Shown here: one piece after another, positions 1 through 9,504 of the stretch
Numbering within the stretch: position 1 is the first letter of the stretch
Layout of the letters: every line of letters begins with the position of its first letter
Assembly (NCBI GenBank): GCA_023475025.1
Contig: JAMCWB010000021.1
Location: 1 to 64,000 of the forward strand
Direction: 5' to 3'
Length of the DNA stretch: 64,000 nucleotides
Source of the DNA: Gammaproteobacteria bacterium
GTDB taxonomy: Bacteria; Pseudomonadota; Gammaproteobacteria; Pseudomonadales; Pseudomonadaceae
The notes under the pieces: model-generated
What the model was told of the DNA's origin: nothing
The model's database searches: none
The model's input: the letters and a program-made list of their open reading frames with translations, nothing else
Program-made: the position numbers and the translations under genes

Positions 1-1
1 C

Positions 2-136
2 GCCTCGGTCACGGACAGAGCGATAACTGAGTTCGTTAAGATAGTTCCAAGCCTGATTTACGCTTCGCGCCATCTGGCGCAATAACGGAACCTGTTTGTC
101 TCGGACGCGAACCTTGAGGGTCTTTACATGCTTCAT
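2..136 (-). CDS. tnpB: TnpB-type IS200/IS605 accessory nuclease, N-terminal fragment
   Basis: Only the first 45 codons lie in the window; the gene continues past the left edge. The reading frame begins MKHVKTLKVRVRDK and continues with QMARSVNQAWNYLNEL, which I recognise as the N-terminal (OrfB_IS605/helix-turn-helix-like) start of TnpB proteins. TnpB is the RNA-guided nuclease carried by IS200/IS605 and IS607 transposons; its guide (omega RNA) comes from the 3' end of the element, which is outside the window. The ATG follows directly after a promoter with its -10 box only 6 bases away, so the transcript may be leaderless. Whether the gene is intact cannot be seen. Recognition is from N-terminal pattern only. 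Confidence 0.8.
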   Translation of the reverse strand, partial: MKHVKTLKVRVRDKQVPLLRQMARSVNQAWNYLNELSYRSVRDRG

Positions 137-137
137 A

Positions 138-171
138 CTGTGCTTATATACAGGACTCCAGAGATTGTCAA
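138..171 (-). promoter_or_regulatory. sigma70 promoter of tnpB overlapped by a LexA-like (SOS) box
   Basis: On the minus strand TTGACA (166-171) is followed by a 17-base spacer and TATAAG (143-148). The palindrome CTGTATATAAGCACAG (138-153) covers the -10 box and ends one base before the tnpB ATG. It has both invariant half sites of the enterobacterial/pseudomonad LexA operator (CTGT-N8-ACAG) with an AT-rich core. The promoter match is strong. LexA binding is an inference. Confidence 0.6.
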
Positions 172-188
172 TCGGCATTAACCACAAG

Positions 189-236
189 GGGCTGCTATGC
201 AGCCCGCGCTATCCATCCCCGCACTAAAGTACGGGG
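189..236. mobile_element. Two adjacent hairpins, probable IS200/IS605-type end
   Basis: Hairpin 1 (189-205) pairs GGGCTGC with GCAGCCC across TAT. Hairpin 2 (217-236) pairs CCCCGCAC with GTACGGGG across TAAA with one mismatch. Read on the minus strand, hairpin 2 has the CTTTAG apex and C/G-rich stem often seen at the right end of tnpB-bearing elements, yet it lies upstream of this tnpB. It could be the left end of the present element or the right-end remnant of another. The rest of 137-414 holds a third small hairpin (TCACCC/GGGTGA, 319-334) and no ORF I can support. Confidence 0.45.
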
Positions 237-414
237 CCTTCCGCGCCAAATGGTAACCTGTGATGGCTACTCGAATGTTTTAGTCGTCCATAAGACCCAA
301 TGGCTGCCCCCACCTCAATCACCCAGCCGGGTGATAAGGCAGCCTGCAGGACGGCTACCAGCCTGCATTACCATAGCGCCTGGCCAGCATAGCGGCAAGC
401 GCTAAAGCGCTCGA

Positions 415-2130
<1,716 letters not shown>

Positions 2131-2136
2131 GGTCTA

Positions 2137-2676
2137 TCAACGCTGCCCCTGCAGCCAGTCCAGGTGAATTTCGTGTTGCACATCGGCGTCACTGACATAG
2201 AGCACGCCATCAGTAATCATCACGCCCCAGTCGATGCTGCGCGGCAAGTCAATCGCCAGCGCGGCCAGTGATTCCTGCTCGACCTGGGCAATCGACAGGT
2301 TCTGCAAGCCCGCGACTGCCGGCAGCAATTTGGTCGCCCAGACCTGGTTGCTGCCATAGGCGAGCAAGGACACGCGCTCGGCGCGACGGGAGCACCAGGT
2401 CAGCCGCTCGGCATCCGGCTGACCGACTTCAATCCAGTGCAAGACGCGGTCATCCAGGCTTTTCAACCACAGGGCCGGTTCGTCGACATCCGACAGGCCA
2501 CGACCGAAGGCCAGGCGCTCTTCGTACCAGAGCGCCAGGGCAAGAATCCGCACGGTCATACGCTGCTCAGTTTCCGATGGATGGCGGGCCACCGTCATGC
2601 GCACGTTCTCGTACACCCCGCGATCGGTATCGGTCAGGTTCAGATTGATTTTGTACGGGGTAGCTTGCAGCGCCAT
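2137..2676 (-). CDS. yaeQ: YaeQ family protein
   Basis: This 179-residue protein begins MALQATPYKINLNLTDTDRG and carries the conserved YaeQ segments ERLAFGRGLSDVDEPALW and HWIEVGQPDAERL. YaeQ proteins adopt a compact fold related to PD-(D/E)XK nucleases; their biochemical role is not established. The start at 2676 is chosen because homologues begin at this Met; the open frame extends 33 codons further upstream without similarity. A TATACT -10-like hexamer on the minus strand (2707-2712) could serve this gene and recJ, but no convincing -35 box is visible. Confidence 0.93.
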   Translation of the reverse strand: MALQATPYKINLNLTDTDRGVYENVRMTVARHPSETEQRMTVRILALALWYEERLAFGRGLSDVDEPALWLKSLDDRVLHWIEVGQPDAERLTWCSRRAERVSLLAYGSNQVWATKLLPAVAGLQNLSIAQVEQESLAALAIDLPRSIDWGVMITDGVLYVSDADVQHEIHLDWLQGQR

Positions 2677-2802
2677 GGGCCGGTTCCTGACAATAAGTGT
2701 GGGCGCAGTATAACCCATTGACCCGACCCGACCGCTTGCCGCTGTCACGGATTGCCTACTTACAGAATCAAGCAATACGGGTCAAGTAGGTATTGTGCGA
2801 TA

Positions 2803-2908
2803 CGGCATTGCCGGCCATCTGGGCCAGACACGCTGCAAGCCATCCATGGGGCTCGACGATAGCCATCCATGGCTATCGACGGTCTGGCCCAAATGGCCGG
2901 CAATGCCG
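2803..2908 (+). repeat. Structured intergenic repeat, copy 1 (forward)
   Basis: An outer stem of about 27 bp is formed by 2803-2829 and 2882-2908. Inside lies a core with GACACGCTGCAAG (2827-2839), a small hairpin around the loop ATCCAT, the linker CTCGA, and a second perfect hairpin at 2857-2878 (stem CGATAGCC/GGCTATCG, loop ATCCAT), then GACGGTC. The copy sits between the divergent yaeQ and CoA-transferase genes. The same core occurs at 4732-4829, 4859-4970 and 10885-10994 with different outer-stem sequences. Confidence 0.9.
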
Positions 2909-2967
2909 CTTATACTATTGAAGTTTTGATCGGCATCTTGTTAAACCCATTCAACCAGCGAGCTCCT

Positions 2968-4161
2968 ATGTCCGAACGCCCCCTGGCCGGCCTTAAAGTG
3001 ATTGAACTCGGCACCCTGATTGCCGGCCCCTTTGCTGCGCGCATCTGCGCTGAATTCGGTGCCGAGGTGATCAAGGTGGAAGCGCCCAACGGGGGTGATC
3101 CGCTGCGCAAATGGCGCAAAGTCTATGAAGGCACCTCGCTGTGGTGGTTCGTGCAGGCGCGCAACAAGCAATCACTGACGCTGAACCTGAAAAGCCCCGA
3201 TGGCATCCAGATTCTCAAGCAATTGCTGGCTGAAGCTGACATCCTGATCGAGAACTTCCGTCCCGGCACACTGGAAAAGCTCGGCCTCGGCTGGGACGTG
3301 CTGCACGCGCTCAACCCCGGCCTGGTGATGGTGCGCCTGTCCGGCTTCGGCCAGAGCGGCCCGCTGAAAGATCAGCCCGGCTTTGGCGCGGTCGGTGAAT
3401 CCATGGGTGGGCTGCGTTACATCACCGGCTTTGCCGATCGCCCGCCGGTGCGCACCGGTATCTCCATCGGTGACTCCATCGCCGCCCTGTTTGGCGTGAT
3501 TGGCGCCTTGATGGCCCTGCGCGAGCGGGAAGTGCGCGGCGGTAAAGGGCAAATCGTCGATGTCGCCCTCTATGAAGCGGTGTTCGCCATGATGGAAAGC
3601 ATGGTGCCGGAGTTTGACGTCATGGGCTTTGTGCGCGAGCGCAGTGGCAACATCATGCCCGGCATCACCCCCTCATCGATTCACACCTGCGCCGACGGTC
3701 AGGCGGTACAGATTGGTGCCAACGGTGATGCCATCTTCCAGCGTTTTATGCGCGCCATTGGCCGCGCTGACCTGGCCGACGACCCGCAATTGGCCGATAA
3801 CGCCGGTCGCGATGCCCGCCGCGATGAGCTCTATCAGATCATTGATGCCTGGGCCGCCAGCCTGCCGCTGGATGAGGCGCTGGCCTTACTGAATGCCGCT
3901 GAGGTGCCGGCCAGCCGGATTTATTCCGTTGCGGACATGTTCCGTGACCCGCAGTTTCTGGCCCGTGACATGCTGATCGAGGATAAGCTGCCCGACGGCA
4001 AGCCCTTCAAGATGCCCGGCATCGTCCCCAAACTCTCCGCCACGCCCGGCGGCAGCGACTGGGTTGGCCCGGCTCTGGGTGAACACACCGACGCCCTGCT
4101 GGCACAACTGGGCTATAGCCCTGAGCAGATTGCCGACCTGCGCCAGCAGGGTGTGGTATAG
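2968..4161 (+). CDS. CaiB/BaiF (class III) CoA-transferase
   Basis: A 397-residue family III CoA-transferase, a group that moves CoA between carboxylic acids through an aspartyl-CoA thioester. The N-terminal LIAGPFAARICAEFGAEVIKVE segment and ADILIENFRPGTLEKLG are family signatures. The catalytic Asp is in SIGDS at residue 169, the same number as in formyl-CoA transferase. The C-terminal GEHTDALLAQLGYS is also typical. Substrates cannot be inferred. Start chosen at MSERPLAGLK, which matches family N-termini; the frame is open 33 codons upstream. It stands alone, 60 bp downstream of repeat copy 1, which ends 2 bases before a TATACT -10-like hexamer. Confidence 0.92.
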   Translation: MSERPLAGLKVIELGTLIAGPFAARICAEFGAEVIKVEAPNGGDPLRKWRKVYEGTSLWWFVQARNKQSLTLNLKSPDGIQILKQLLAEADILIENFRPGTLEKLGLGWDVLHALNPGLVMVRLSGFGQSGPLKDQPGFGAVGESMGGLRYITGFADRPPVRTGISIGDSIAALFGVIGALMALREREVRGGKGQIVDVALYEAVFAMMESMVPEFDVMGFVRERSGNIMPGITPSSIHTCADGQAVQIGANGDAIFQRFMRAIGRADLADDPQLADNAGRDARRDELYQIIDAWAASLPLDEALALLNAAEVPASRIYSVADMFRDPQFLARDMLIEDKLPDGKPFKMPGIVPKLSATPGGSDWVGPALGEHTDALLAQLGYSPEQIADLRQQGVV

Positions 4162-4224
4162 CGCCTCAGCGCCAACCGGTTGCCCAGCAGCGGCTGCGCA
4201 ACCGCTGACTGATTAAACACCTGA

Positions 4225-4647
4225 TCAGTAACTCAGCCCCAGCTTGCGAAACACAAAGCCCAGCAACCAGGCCGGCCCGACCAGAAGGAACTGGATATCC
4301 TTGAAGAACGACGGCTTCTTGCCCTCCACCTGATGCCCGTAGAACTGCCCGATCCAGGCCAGCACAAAAATCGCCACCGAAGGCCAGAACACATAGGGCA
4401 TCACGCTCAAAATCAGCAGCATGACCAATCCCAGCACCAGCATGGCGGCACCAATGCGCCAGGACAGGCTGAAGTAGAACACCATCGACAAGGCCAGAAC
4501 CCCCACCGCCGCCCAAGGGTGCAACGCCCACAACATACCCAGCACGCTGAAGGTAATAAGCGGCACACAAATCCAGTGCACCAGTTTATTCACCGGGTTC
4601 TGATGGCTTTCGCCGTAATCCGCAAACCATTGATCAATCGTTTTCAT
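4225..4647 (-). CDS. DUF962/Mpo1-like small membrane protein
   Basis: A 140-residue protein beginning MKTIDQWFADYGESHQNPVN. The N-terminal NPVNKLVHWICVP motif and about four hydrophobic helices identify the DUF962 family, which includes yeast Mpo1, an Fe(II) dioxygenase of 2-hydroxy fatty acid breakdown. The conserved His residues (HQNPVN and HW) are present. Bacterial members are poorly characterised, so a lipid alpha-oxidation role is only a family-based guess. Monocistronic, divergent from thiD. Confidence 0.85.
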   Translation of the reverse strand: MKTIDQWFADYGESHQNPVNKLVHWICVPLITFSVLGMLWALHPWAAVGVLALSMVFYFSLSWRIGAAMLVLGLVMLLILSVMPYVFWPSVAIFVLAWIGQFYGHQVEGKKPSFFKDIQFLLVGPAWLLGFVFRKLGLSY

Positions 4648-4731
4648 GGCTACTCCTGCCTTCGCTTGTTGTTATTTTGACCGGGGAAAAGATACCTTGG
4701 TTTCTTTGCGGATGCACCCTATCAGGAGCGA

Positions 4732-4829
4732 CCTGTGTGCATGGCCTATGTGGACCGTCCATGACCAGGGACGGTCATGGACGAGCATACATGTACTTGC
4801 GGCGTGTCCACAGAGGCAGTGCACGGAGG
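4732..4829 (-). repeat. Structured intergenic repeat, copy 2 (reverse)
   Basis: The outer stem pairs 4732-4755 with 4806-4829 (about 19 of 24 positions). The core on the minus strand runs GACACGCCGCAAG, a small hairpin around TACATGTA, then a perfect 11-bp hairpin at 4756-4783 (GTCCATGACC/GGTCATGGAC plus a closing C-G pair, minus-strand loop GTCCCT) and GGTC. Copies 2 and 3 lie 29 bp apart in opposite orientation. Together they fill most of the 417-bp gap between the DUF962 gene and thiD. Confidence 0.85.
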
Positions 4830-4858
4830 GCGCTGACGCCGGTACAGGACGTGTGCCT

Positions 4859-4970
4859 GGCGGCATTGCCCATCCCCGGATCCCAGACACGCTACGAGCC
4901 ATCCCTGGGGCTCGACGATGCACATCCATGTGCATCGACGGTCTGGAATCCGGGGATGCGCAACACCGCC
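4859..4970 (+). repeat. Structured intergenic repeat, copy 3 (forward)
   Basis: The outer stem of about 30 bp is formed by 4859-4888 and 4941-4970, with a few mismatches. The core has GACACGCTACGAG, a hairpin AGCC/GGCT around a loop containing ATCCCT, linker CTCGA, and a perfect hairpin at 4916-4937 (CGATGCAC/GTGCATCG, loop ATCCAT). Compared with copy 1, three consecutive stem pairs differ but all remain paired. Confidence 0.9.
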
Positions 4971-5064
4971 TACGTAATCCTGCGTTGCTGCGCGAAAAAA
5001 CTGACAAACCCGACAACACATCCACCTCTGCCGGGATGCCCTCAGCAGTGGTAAACTCTCGGCC

Positions 5065-5865
5065 ATGAAAACACTCGCCCCCAATCGCCCCGTCGTGCTC
5101 TGCCTGTCCGGGCATGACCCCAGTGGTGGTGCCGGCCTGCAAGCCGACATCGAAGCCCTGCTCGCCCAACATTGCCATGCGGCCCCGACCGTCACCGCAC
5201 TGACCGTGCAAGACACCGTCGATGTCAGCGACTTTCGCGTACTTGATCGCGACTGGGTGCTGGCCCAGGCCAACAAGGTTATCAGTGACCTGCCCGTCGC
5301 CGCCGTCAAGCTCGGCATGCTCGGCTCGGTCGAGATGGTCGACACCGTACTCGAACTGATGCAACGCCTGCCCGGCATACCCCTGGTCTGTGACCCGGTA
5401 CTGCGCGCCGGTGGTGGTGGCTCACTGGGCAAGGATGATGTCGGCTATGCCATGCGCGAACGCCTGTTCCCGGTCGCCGCCATCGCCACCCCCAACCTGC
5501 CCGAAGCACGCATCCTCGCCGAACTGCCCGAGGGCAGCGCAGATGCGTGCGCCGAGCGCCTGCTGCCGCACATCGAACACCTGCTGATCACCGGCGGTCA
5601 TGGTGATGAAGCCGAGATCCATAACCGCCTGTATACCCGCAGCGGCGAGCGTCATGACTTCACCTGTCCGCGCCTGCCCGGCAGCTATCACGGCTCCGGC
5701 TGCACCCTGGCCAGCGCGCTGGCCGGTCGCCTGGCGCTGGGGGAAGGCCTGGTCAGCGCGGTACGCAGTGCACTGGATTACACCTGGCGCACCCTGCGTG
5801 ATGCCGAACAGCCCGGCCAGGGCCAGTATGTACCGCGCCGCCTGCCACTGGACTTTGGCGCATGA
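5065..5865 (+). CDS. thiD: Hydroxymethylpyrimidine/phosphomethylpyrimidine kinase
   Basis: ThiD phosphorylates HMP and then HMP-P to HMP-PP, the pyrimidine half of thiamine phosphate. The 266-residue ribokinase-fold protein has the diagnostic [17 protein letters not shown] near the N-terminus, [13 protein letters not shown] in the middle and the anion-hole motif [15 protein letters not shown] near 210. It overlaps thiE by 4 bases, so the two are translationally coupled. I looked for a TPP riboswitch in the 94 bp before the start and saw no thi-box. Confidence 0.96.
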   Translation: MKTLAPNRPVVLCLSGHDPSGGAGLQADIEALLAQHCHAAPTVTALTVQDTVDVSDFRVLDRDWVLAQANKVISDLPVAAVKLGMLGSVEMVDTVLELMQRLPGIPLVCDPVLRAGGGGSLGKDDVGYAMRERLFPVAAIATPNLPEARILAELPEGSADACAERLLPHIEHLLITGGHGDEAEIHNRLYTRSGERHDFTCPRLPGSYHGSGCTLASALAGRLALGEGLVSAVRSALDYTWRTLRDAEQPGQGQYVPRRLPLDFGA

Positions 5866-6497
5866 GCCAGCCCTTGCGCGGCCTCTATGCCATCACCGAC
5901 AGCCAGTTACTGGCGGGCGGCAAGCTGCTGCCCTACGTGGATGCCGCGCTGGCCGGTGGTGCGCGCCTGCTGCAATACCGCGACAAGTCCGCTGATGCTG
6001 GCAAACGCCTCGAAGAAGCCACCGAATTACAGCGCCTGTGCCGATACTATGGCGCCGGACTGATCATCAATGATGACCTGGCCCTGGCAGCCGAACTCGG
6101 CGTTGGCCTGCATCTGGGCCGTGAGGATGGTTCTCTGCGTGAAGCCCGCCAGCAACTGGGCCGTGAAGCCATTATTGGCGCCACCTGTCACGCCAGCCTG
6201 GAATTTGCCGAACAGGCCGCTGCGGAACAAGCCAGCTATCTGGCCTTCGGGCGCTTTTTCCAGTCGGTGACCAAACCCGGCGCACCTGCTGCCACGCCGG
6301 TATTGCTGGAAACCGCCCACAAACGCTTCAGCCTGCCGCTGGTAGCCATTGGCGGCGTCAGCACGCACAATGCACCGCAACTGATCAGTGCCGGCGCCAA
6401 CCTGCTGGCCGTCGTCCACGGCCTTTTTGGTGCCAGCTCAACCGAAGAAGTAGAACGCCGCGCGCGGCATTTCAACGAACTCTTTCAAAGCTTGTGA
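5862..6497 (+). CDS. thiE: Thiamine-phosphate synthase
   Basis: ThiE joins HMP-PP and thiazole phosphate to make thiamine phosphate. The 211-residue TIM-barrel protein shows [10 protein letters not shown] at the start, [10 protein letters not shown] at 33-42, [16 protein letters not shown], and the phosphate-binding [19 protein letters not shown] near the end. Start at the ATG that overlaps the thiD stop; stop lies 8 bases before the hemL ATG. Confidence 0.96.
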   Translation: MSQPLRGLYAITDSQLLAGGKLLPYVDAALAGGARLLQYRDKSADAGKRLEEATELQRLCRYYGAGLIINDDLALAAELGVGLHLGREDGSLREARQQLGREAIIGATCHASLEFAEQAAAEQASYLAFGRFFQSVTKPGAPAATPVLLETAHKRFSLPLVAIGGVSTHNAPQLISAGANLLAVVHGLFGASSTEEVERRARHFNELFQSL

Positions 6498-6505
6498 GAC
6501 ACCCT

Positions 6506-7786
6506 ATGTCACGTTCCGAACAACTCTTCGCCGCCGCCCAGCAACACATCCCCGGTGGCGTCAATTCACCCGTGCGCGCCTTCAAGAGCGTCGGCGGCAC
6601 CCCTCTGTTCTTCAAACATGCCGCCGGTGCCTATGTCACTGATGAGGACGACCGCCAGTATGTCGACTACGTCGGCTCCTGGGGCCCGATGATCCTCGGC
6701 CACAGCCACCCGGACGTACTCGCGGCCGTACGCGCGCAGCTCGAGCATGGCCTGTCCTACGGCGCGCCGACCGAGCTGGAAACTGTCATGGCCAACCGGG
6801 TCTGTGAGCTTGTGCCGTCCATGGACATGGTGCGCATGGTCAGCTCCGGCACCGAGGCCACCATGAGCACCATCCGTCTGGCCCGGGGTTATACCGGCCG
6901 CGATAGCATCATCAAGTTTGAAGGCAACTACCACGGCCATTCCGACAGCCTGCTGGTCAAGGCCGGTTCTGGTGCCCTGACCCTGGGCGTGCCCAACTCC
7001 CCCGGCGTACCGGCGGACTTTGCCAAACACACCCTGACGCTGCCCTATAACGACCTGGCTGCCGTGGAAAAAACCCTGCAGGACGTCGGTGACCAGGTCG
7101 CTTGCATCATCATCGAGCCGGTTGCCGGCAATATGAACTGTATCCCGCCGGTTGAGGGCTTTCTCAGCGGCCTGCGTACGCTCTGCGATGCCCATGGTGT
7201 GGTGCTGATCTTTGATGAGGTGATGACCGGTTTTCGTGTCGCCCTCGGTGGCGCTCAGGCGTATTACGGCGTCAACCCCGACCTGACCACCTTCGGCAAG
7301 ATCATCGGCGGCGGCATGCCGGTCGGCTGTTTCGGTGGCAAGCGCGCCATCATGGAGCATATCGCGCCCCTTGGTCCGGTCTACCAGGCCGGCACCCTGT
7401 CCGGCAACCCACTGGCCATGGCTGCCGGCATCACCACCTTGAAGCTGCTCAGCCAGCCAGGCTTTCACCAGCGCCTGAGCGACTACACCAGTCGCATGCT
7501 CAGCGGATTGCAGGAACGTGCCGATGCCGCTGGTATCCCCTTCACCACCAGCCAGGCCGGCGGCATGTTTGGCCTGTTCTTTACCGAGGCCAAAGAAGTC
7601 ACCACCTTTGATGGCGTGATGGCTTGCGATGTGGAACGCTTCAAGCGCTTCTTCCACGCCATGCTGTCTGGTGGCGTGTATCTCGCACCCAGTGCCTTTG
7701 AAGCCGGTTTCACCTCGATTGCCCATGGCGACAAGGAACTGGAGCTGACGCTGAACGCCGCCGAACAGGCCTTCGCCCAACTATGA
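6506..7786 (+). CDS. hemL: Glutamate-1-semialdehyde 2,1-aminomutase
   Basis: HemL converts glutamate-1-semialdehyde to 5-aminolevulinate, the committed precursor of haem in the C5 pathway. The 426-residue class III aminotransferase has the N-terminal [11 protein letters not shown], the PLP-aspartate segment [11 protein letters not shown], and the Schiff-base lysine in [14 protein letters not shown]. Start chosen at ATG 6506 (MSRSEQLF); a GTG at 6494 in frame overlaps thiE but homologues begin at MSRSE. The stop overlaps the next start by 4 bases. Confidence 0.97.
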   Translation: MSRSEQLFAAAQQHIPGGVNSPVRAFKSVGGTPLFFKHAAGAYVTDEDDRQYVDYVGSWGPMILGHSHPDVLAAVRAQLEHGLSYGAPTELETVMANRVCELVPSMDMVRMVSSGTEATMSTIRLARGYTGRDSIIKFEGNYHGHSDSLLVKAGSGALTLGVPNSPGVPADFAKHTLTLPYNDLAAVEKTLQDVGDQVACIIIEPVAGNMNCIPPVEGFLSGLRTLCDAHGVVLIFDEVMTGFRVALGGAQAYYGVNPDLTTFGKIIGGGMPVGCFGGKRAIMEHIAPLGPVYQAGTLSGNPLAMAAGITTLKLLSQPGFHQRLSDYTSRMLSGLQERADAAGIPFTTSQAGGMFGLFFTEAKEVTTFDGVMACDVERFKRFFHAMLSGGVYLAPSAFEAGFTSIAHGDKELELTLNAAEQAFAQL

Positions 7787-8439
7787 TCGCCTTGAGTTAC
7801 TTGCTGTTGGCCGCCGCTGCGAGCTTTTTCTGCTTCTGGCTGTGGCCACGCCGCCAGCGCTGCCGAGCCGGCGCGCGCGGCGCTATCACTGCCACCCTGG
7901 TCGCCCTGGTGCTGGTTATCCTCAGCAGCGGGCTGCATGTGCTGGGCCTGGCTGGGGTAAGTAATGATGGCATCGAGCACAGTCAGCGTATTATCGGCCT
8001 GTCTGCCCAGGTAATGACATTGCCGCTGTTCGGCCTGGCCTGCTTTTACCTGGCGCACAACCTGCAATGGTCACCCCCCACCTGGGCCAAGATCATCCTT
8101 GGCCTGATGGCATTTTTCGAGCTGTCACGCTATCTGGAACAGCAGATCGCCTATCAATGGCTGGTCAACCTGATCGGTATCGCTGCCCTGCTGGCCGCCT
8201 GCGTGATCAGCTGGCCCAGGCAGCGGCTGGTCAGCCTGCTGGGCGCCGTCACCGTTGTCAGCGTGCTGCTGCCCGCCTGGTTTGCCAATCAGGTACCGCT
8301 CAGCGCGCTGATGGATGCCAGCGCCCACGCCAGCTGGCTGCTACCGGGCCTGGCTGCCCTTAGCCTGATGGTTGGCCTGCTCGCCGAACAGGCGCACAAT
8401 AGGGAAAGTACCCTTGCCGCGGACAACCGCGAGGAATAA
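7783..8439 (+). CDS. Uncharacterised multi-pass inner-membrane protein
   Basis: A 218-residue protein I do not recognise. It begins with a hydrophobic helix followed by a basic turn ([14 protein letters not shown], consistent with N-out or a positive-inside loop) and contains about six to seven predicted membrane helices, ending in a short charged tail. The ATGA overlap with hemL and the 2-base gap to the next gene put it in the thiD-thiE-hemL operon. No catalytic motif is visible. Confidence 0.8.
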   Translation: MIALSYLLLAAAASFFCFWLWPRRQRCRAGARGAITATLVALVLVILSSGLHVLGLAGVSNDGIEHSQRIIGLSAQVMTLPLFGLACFYLAHNLQWSPPTWAKIILGLMAFFELSRYLEQQIAYQWLVNLIGIAALLAACVISWPRQRLVSLLGAVTVVSVLLPAWFANQVPLSALMDASAHASWLLPGLAALSLMVGLLAEQAHNRESTLAADNREE

Positions 8440-8441
8440 GC

Positions 8442-8990
8442 ATGGCCAGCTTCACGCGTCACCCACTTGCCCGCCTGACTGCCGCACTGCTGCTGTCGCT
8501 GCCCGCCTGGCTGGCTGCGCAGACGGGTAACCCATTGCTGATCAGCGCGGAGGATCGCTGCGGTTTCGAGCGGGTCGATGACAACAGCCTGCCGCTGGCC
8601 ATCGAACGCTGCCTGGAAGCCGCCGAAGACGGCGACAGTCAGGCCCAGTTCGAGCTGGGCGACCTCTACTATCAAGGGGATCGGGTAACGCAGGATTACG
8701 CCCAGGCCCTCGACTGGCTGGAAGAGGCCTCATTGCAGGGCCACCCCACCGCCCAGTACCGTCTGGGCATGATGCACTTTCAGGGTGAGGGCGTTGATCG
8801 CAACCTGACTCAGGCCTACATCATCCTGAAAATGTCTGCCGTCAACGGTGAAGATGCCGCCATGGACGCCAGCGACCGCATTGCCCTGCAAATGAACCAG
8901 GAAGAACTGCAGGTAGCGACGCAACTGCTCAGCACCCTGTTTCGCAATTACCTCGAGCAACTGCGCGAAGAGCAGCTGCAAGGCCGCTAG
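8442..8990 (+). CDS. Secreted Sel1-repeat protein
   Basis: A 182-residue protein with an N-terminal signal peptide (hydrophobic ALLLSLPAWLAAQ) followed by at least two Sel1-type TPR repeats: AQFELGDLYYQGDRVTQDYA and AQYRLGMMHFQGEGVDRNLT. Such solenoids mediate protein-protein contacts, here presumably in the periplasm. It is the last gene of the thiD operon. Binding partner unknown. Confidence 0.88.
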   Translation: MASFTRHPLARLTAALLLSLPAWLAAQTGNPLLISAEDRCGFERVDDNSLPLAIERCLEAAEDGDSQAQFELGDLYYQGDRVTQDYAQALDWLEEASLQGHPTAQYRLGMMHFQGEGVDRNLTQAYIILKMSAVNGEDAAMDASDRIALQMNQEELQVATQLLSTLFRNYLEQLREEQLQGR

Positions 8991-9022
8991 GCACAGCGCC
9001 GGAGAAAGCTGAGAGAAAAACC

Positions 9023-9349
9023 TCAGGTTGGTAGCGGCGGCCCCGGAAAGGTCATGATATTACTGCCGCCCTTGGCCTCGCTGACCTTGGGCGCACCCGC
9101 GCGCTCCACCTCATCAATACGCACAATCGCATGTACCGGAATAAAGCTGCGCTTGACACCCTCGAACTGGCTTTTCAGCTTCTCCTCACCCGGATCCACC
9201 AGCATCTGCGACCGCTCGCCAAACACCAGCTCCTCGATTTCCATAAAGCCCCACAGCTCGCTCTGGTAGATCTGCCGGGCGTAAAGCTCGAAGACTTCAC
9301 CCTGATTGAGAAAAATAACCCGAAAGATCGGCTGCCTGTCACCACTCAT
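9023..9349 (-). CDS. DUF1820 family protein
   Basis: A 108-residue protein beginning MSGDRQPIFRVIFLNQGEVFELYARQ, with FMEIEELVFGE and FIPVHAIVRIDEVERAG. These are signatures of DUF1820, a short cytosolic family found in Pseudomonas near miaB. Function unknown. The C-terminus is Gly/Pro-rich (NIMTFPGPPLP). Start chosen at the conserved MSGD; the frame is open 15 codons upstream. Convergent with the Sel1 gene and divergent from miaB. Confidence 0.88.
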   Translation of the reverse strand: MSGDRQPIFRVIFLNQGEVFELYARQIYQSELWGFMEIEELVFGERSQMLVDPGEEKLKSQFEGVKRSFIPVHAIVRIDEVERAGAPKVSEAKGGSNIMTFPGPPLPT

Positions 9350-9443
9350 GATGCGCTCATTGACTGAAAATGAAGGGCGCGAAGCATAGCACACGCCAAC
9401 ACCGACGCAGAATAGCGACCGACCGCTGGTAGCGCCGCAGGCA

Positions 9444-9472
9444 TAACAAAGGTCCCGTCATCCGTGTATAAT
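9444..9472 (+). promoter_or_regulatory. Candidate miaB promoter
   Basis: A perfect -10 hexamer TATAAT (9467-9472) lies 32 bases before the miaB ATG. The hexamer 17 bases upstream (TAACAA, 9444-9449) is a weak -35 match. Only the -10 box is convincing. Confidence 0.5.
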
Positions 9473-9504
9473 CGCGCCTTTTCAGCAAGGTTACGTCTGA
9501 CGCC

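Noticed and set aside
2803-2908. Integron attC site
   Set aside because: The elements have paired arms and loops but no integrase or cassette-like ORFs beside them, and the two-hairpin core does not match attC R and L boxes.
3370-3420. Loss of the catalytic Asp in the CoA-transferase (PGFG)
   Set aside because: The nucleophile lies in the later GDS motif at residue 169, which is intact.
4971-5064. Possible TPP riboswitch before thiD
   Set aside because: No conserved thi-box sequence (CTGAGA-like and ACCTGA-like elements) is visible in the leader.
6566-7780. 404-codon open frame antisense to hemL
   Set aside because: Shadow of a GC-rich gene; hemL is clearly the coding strand.
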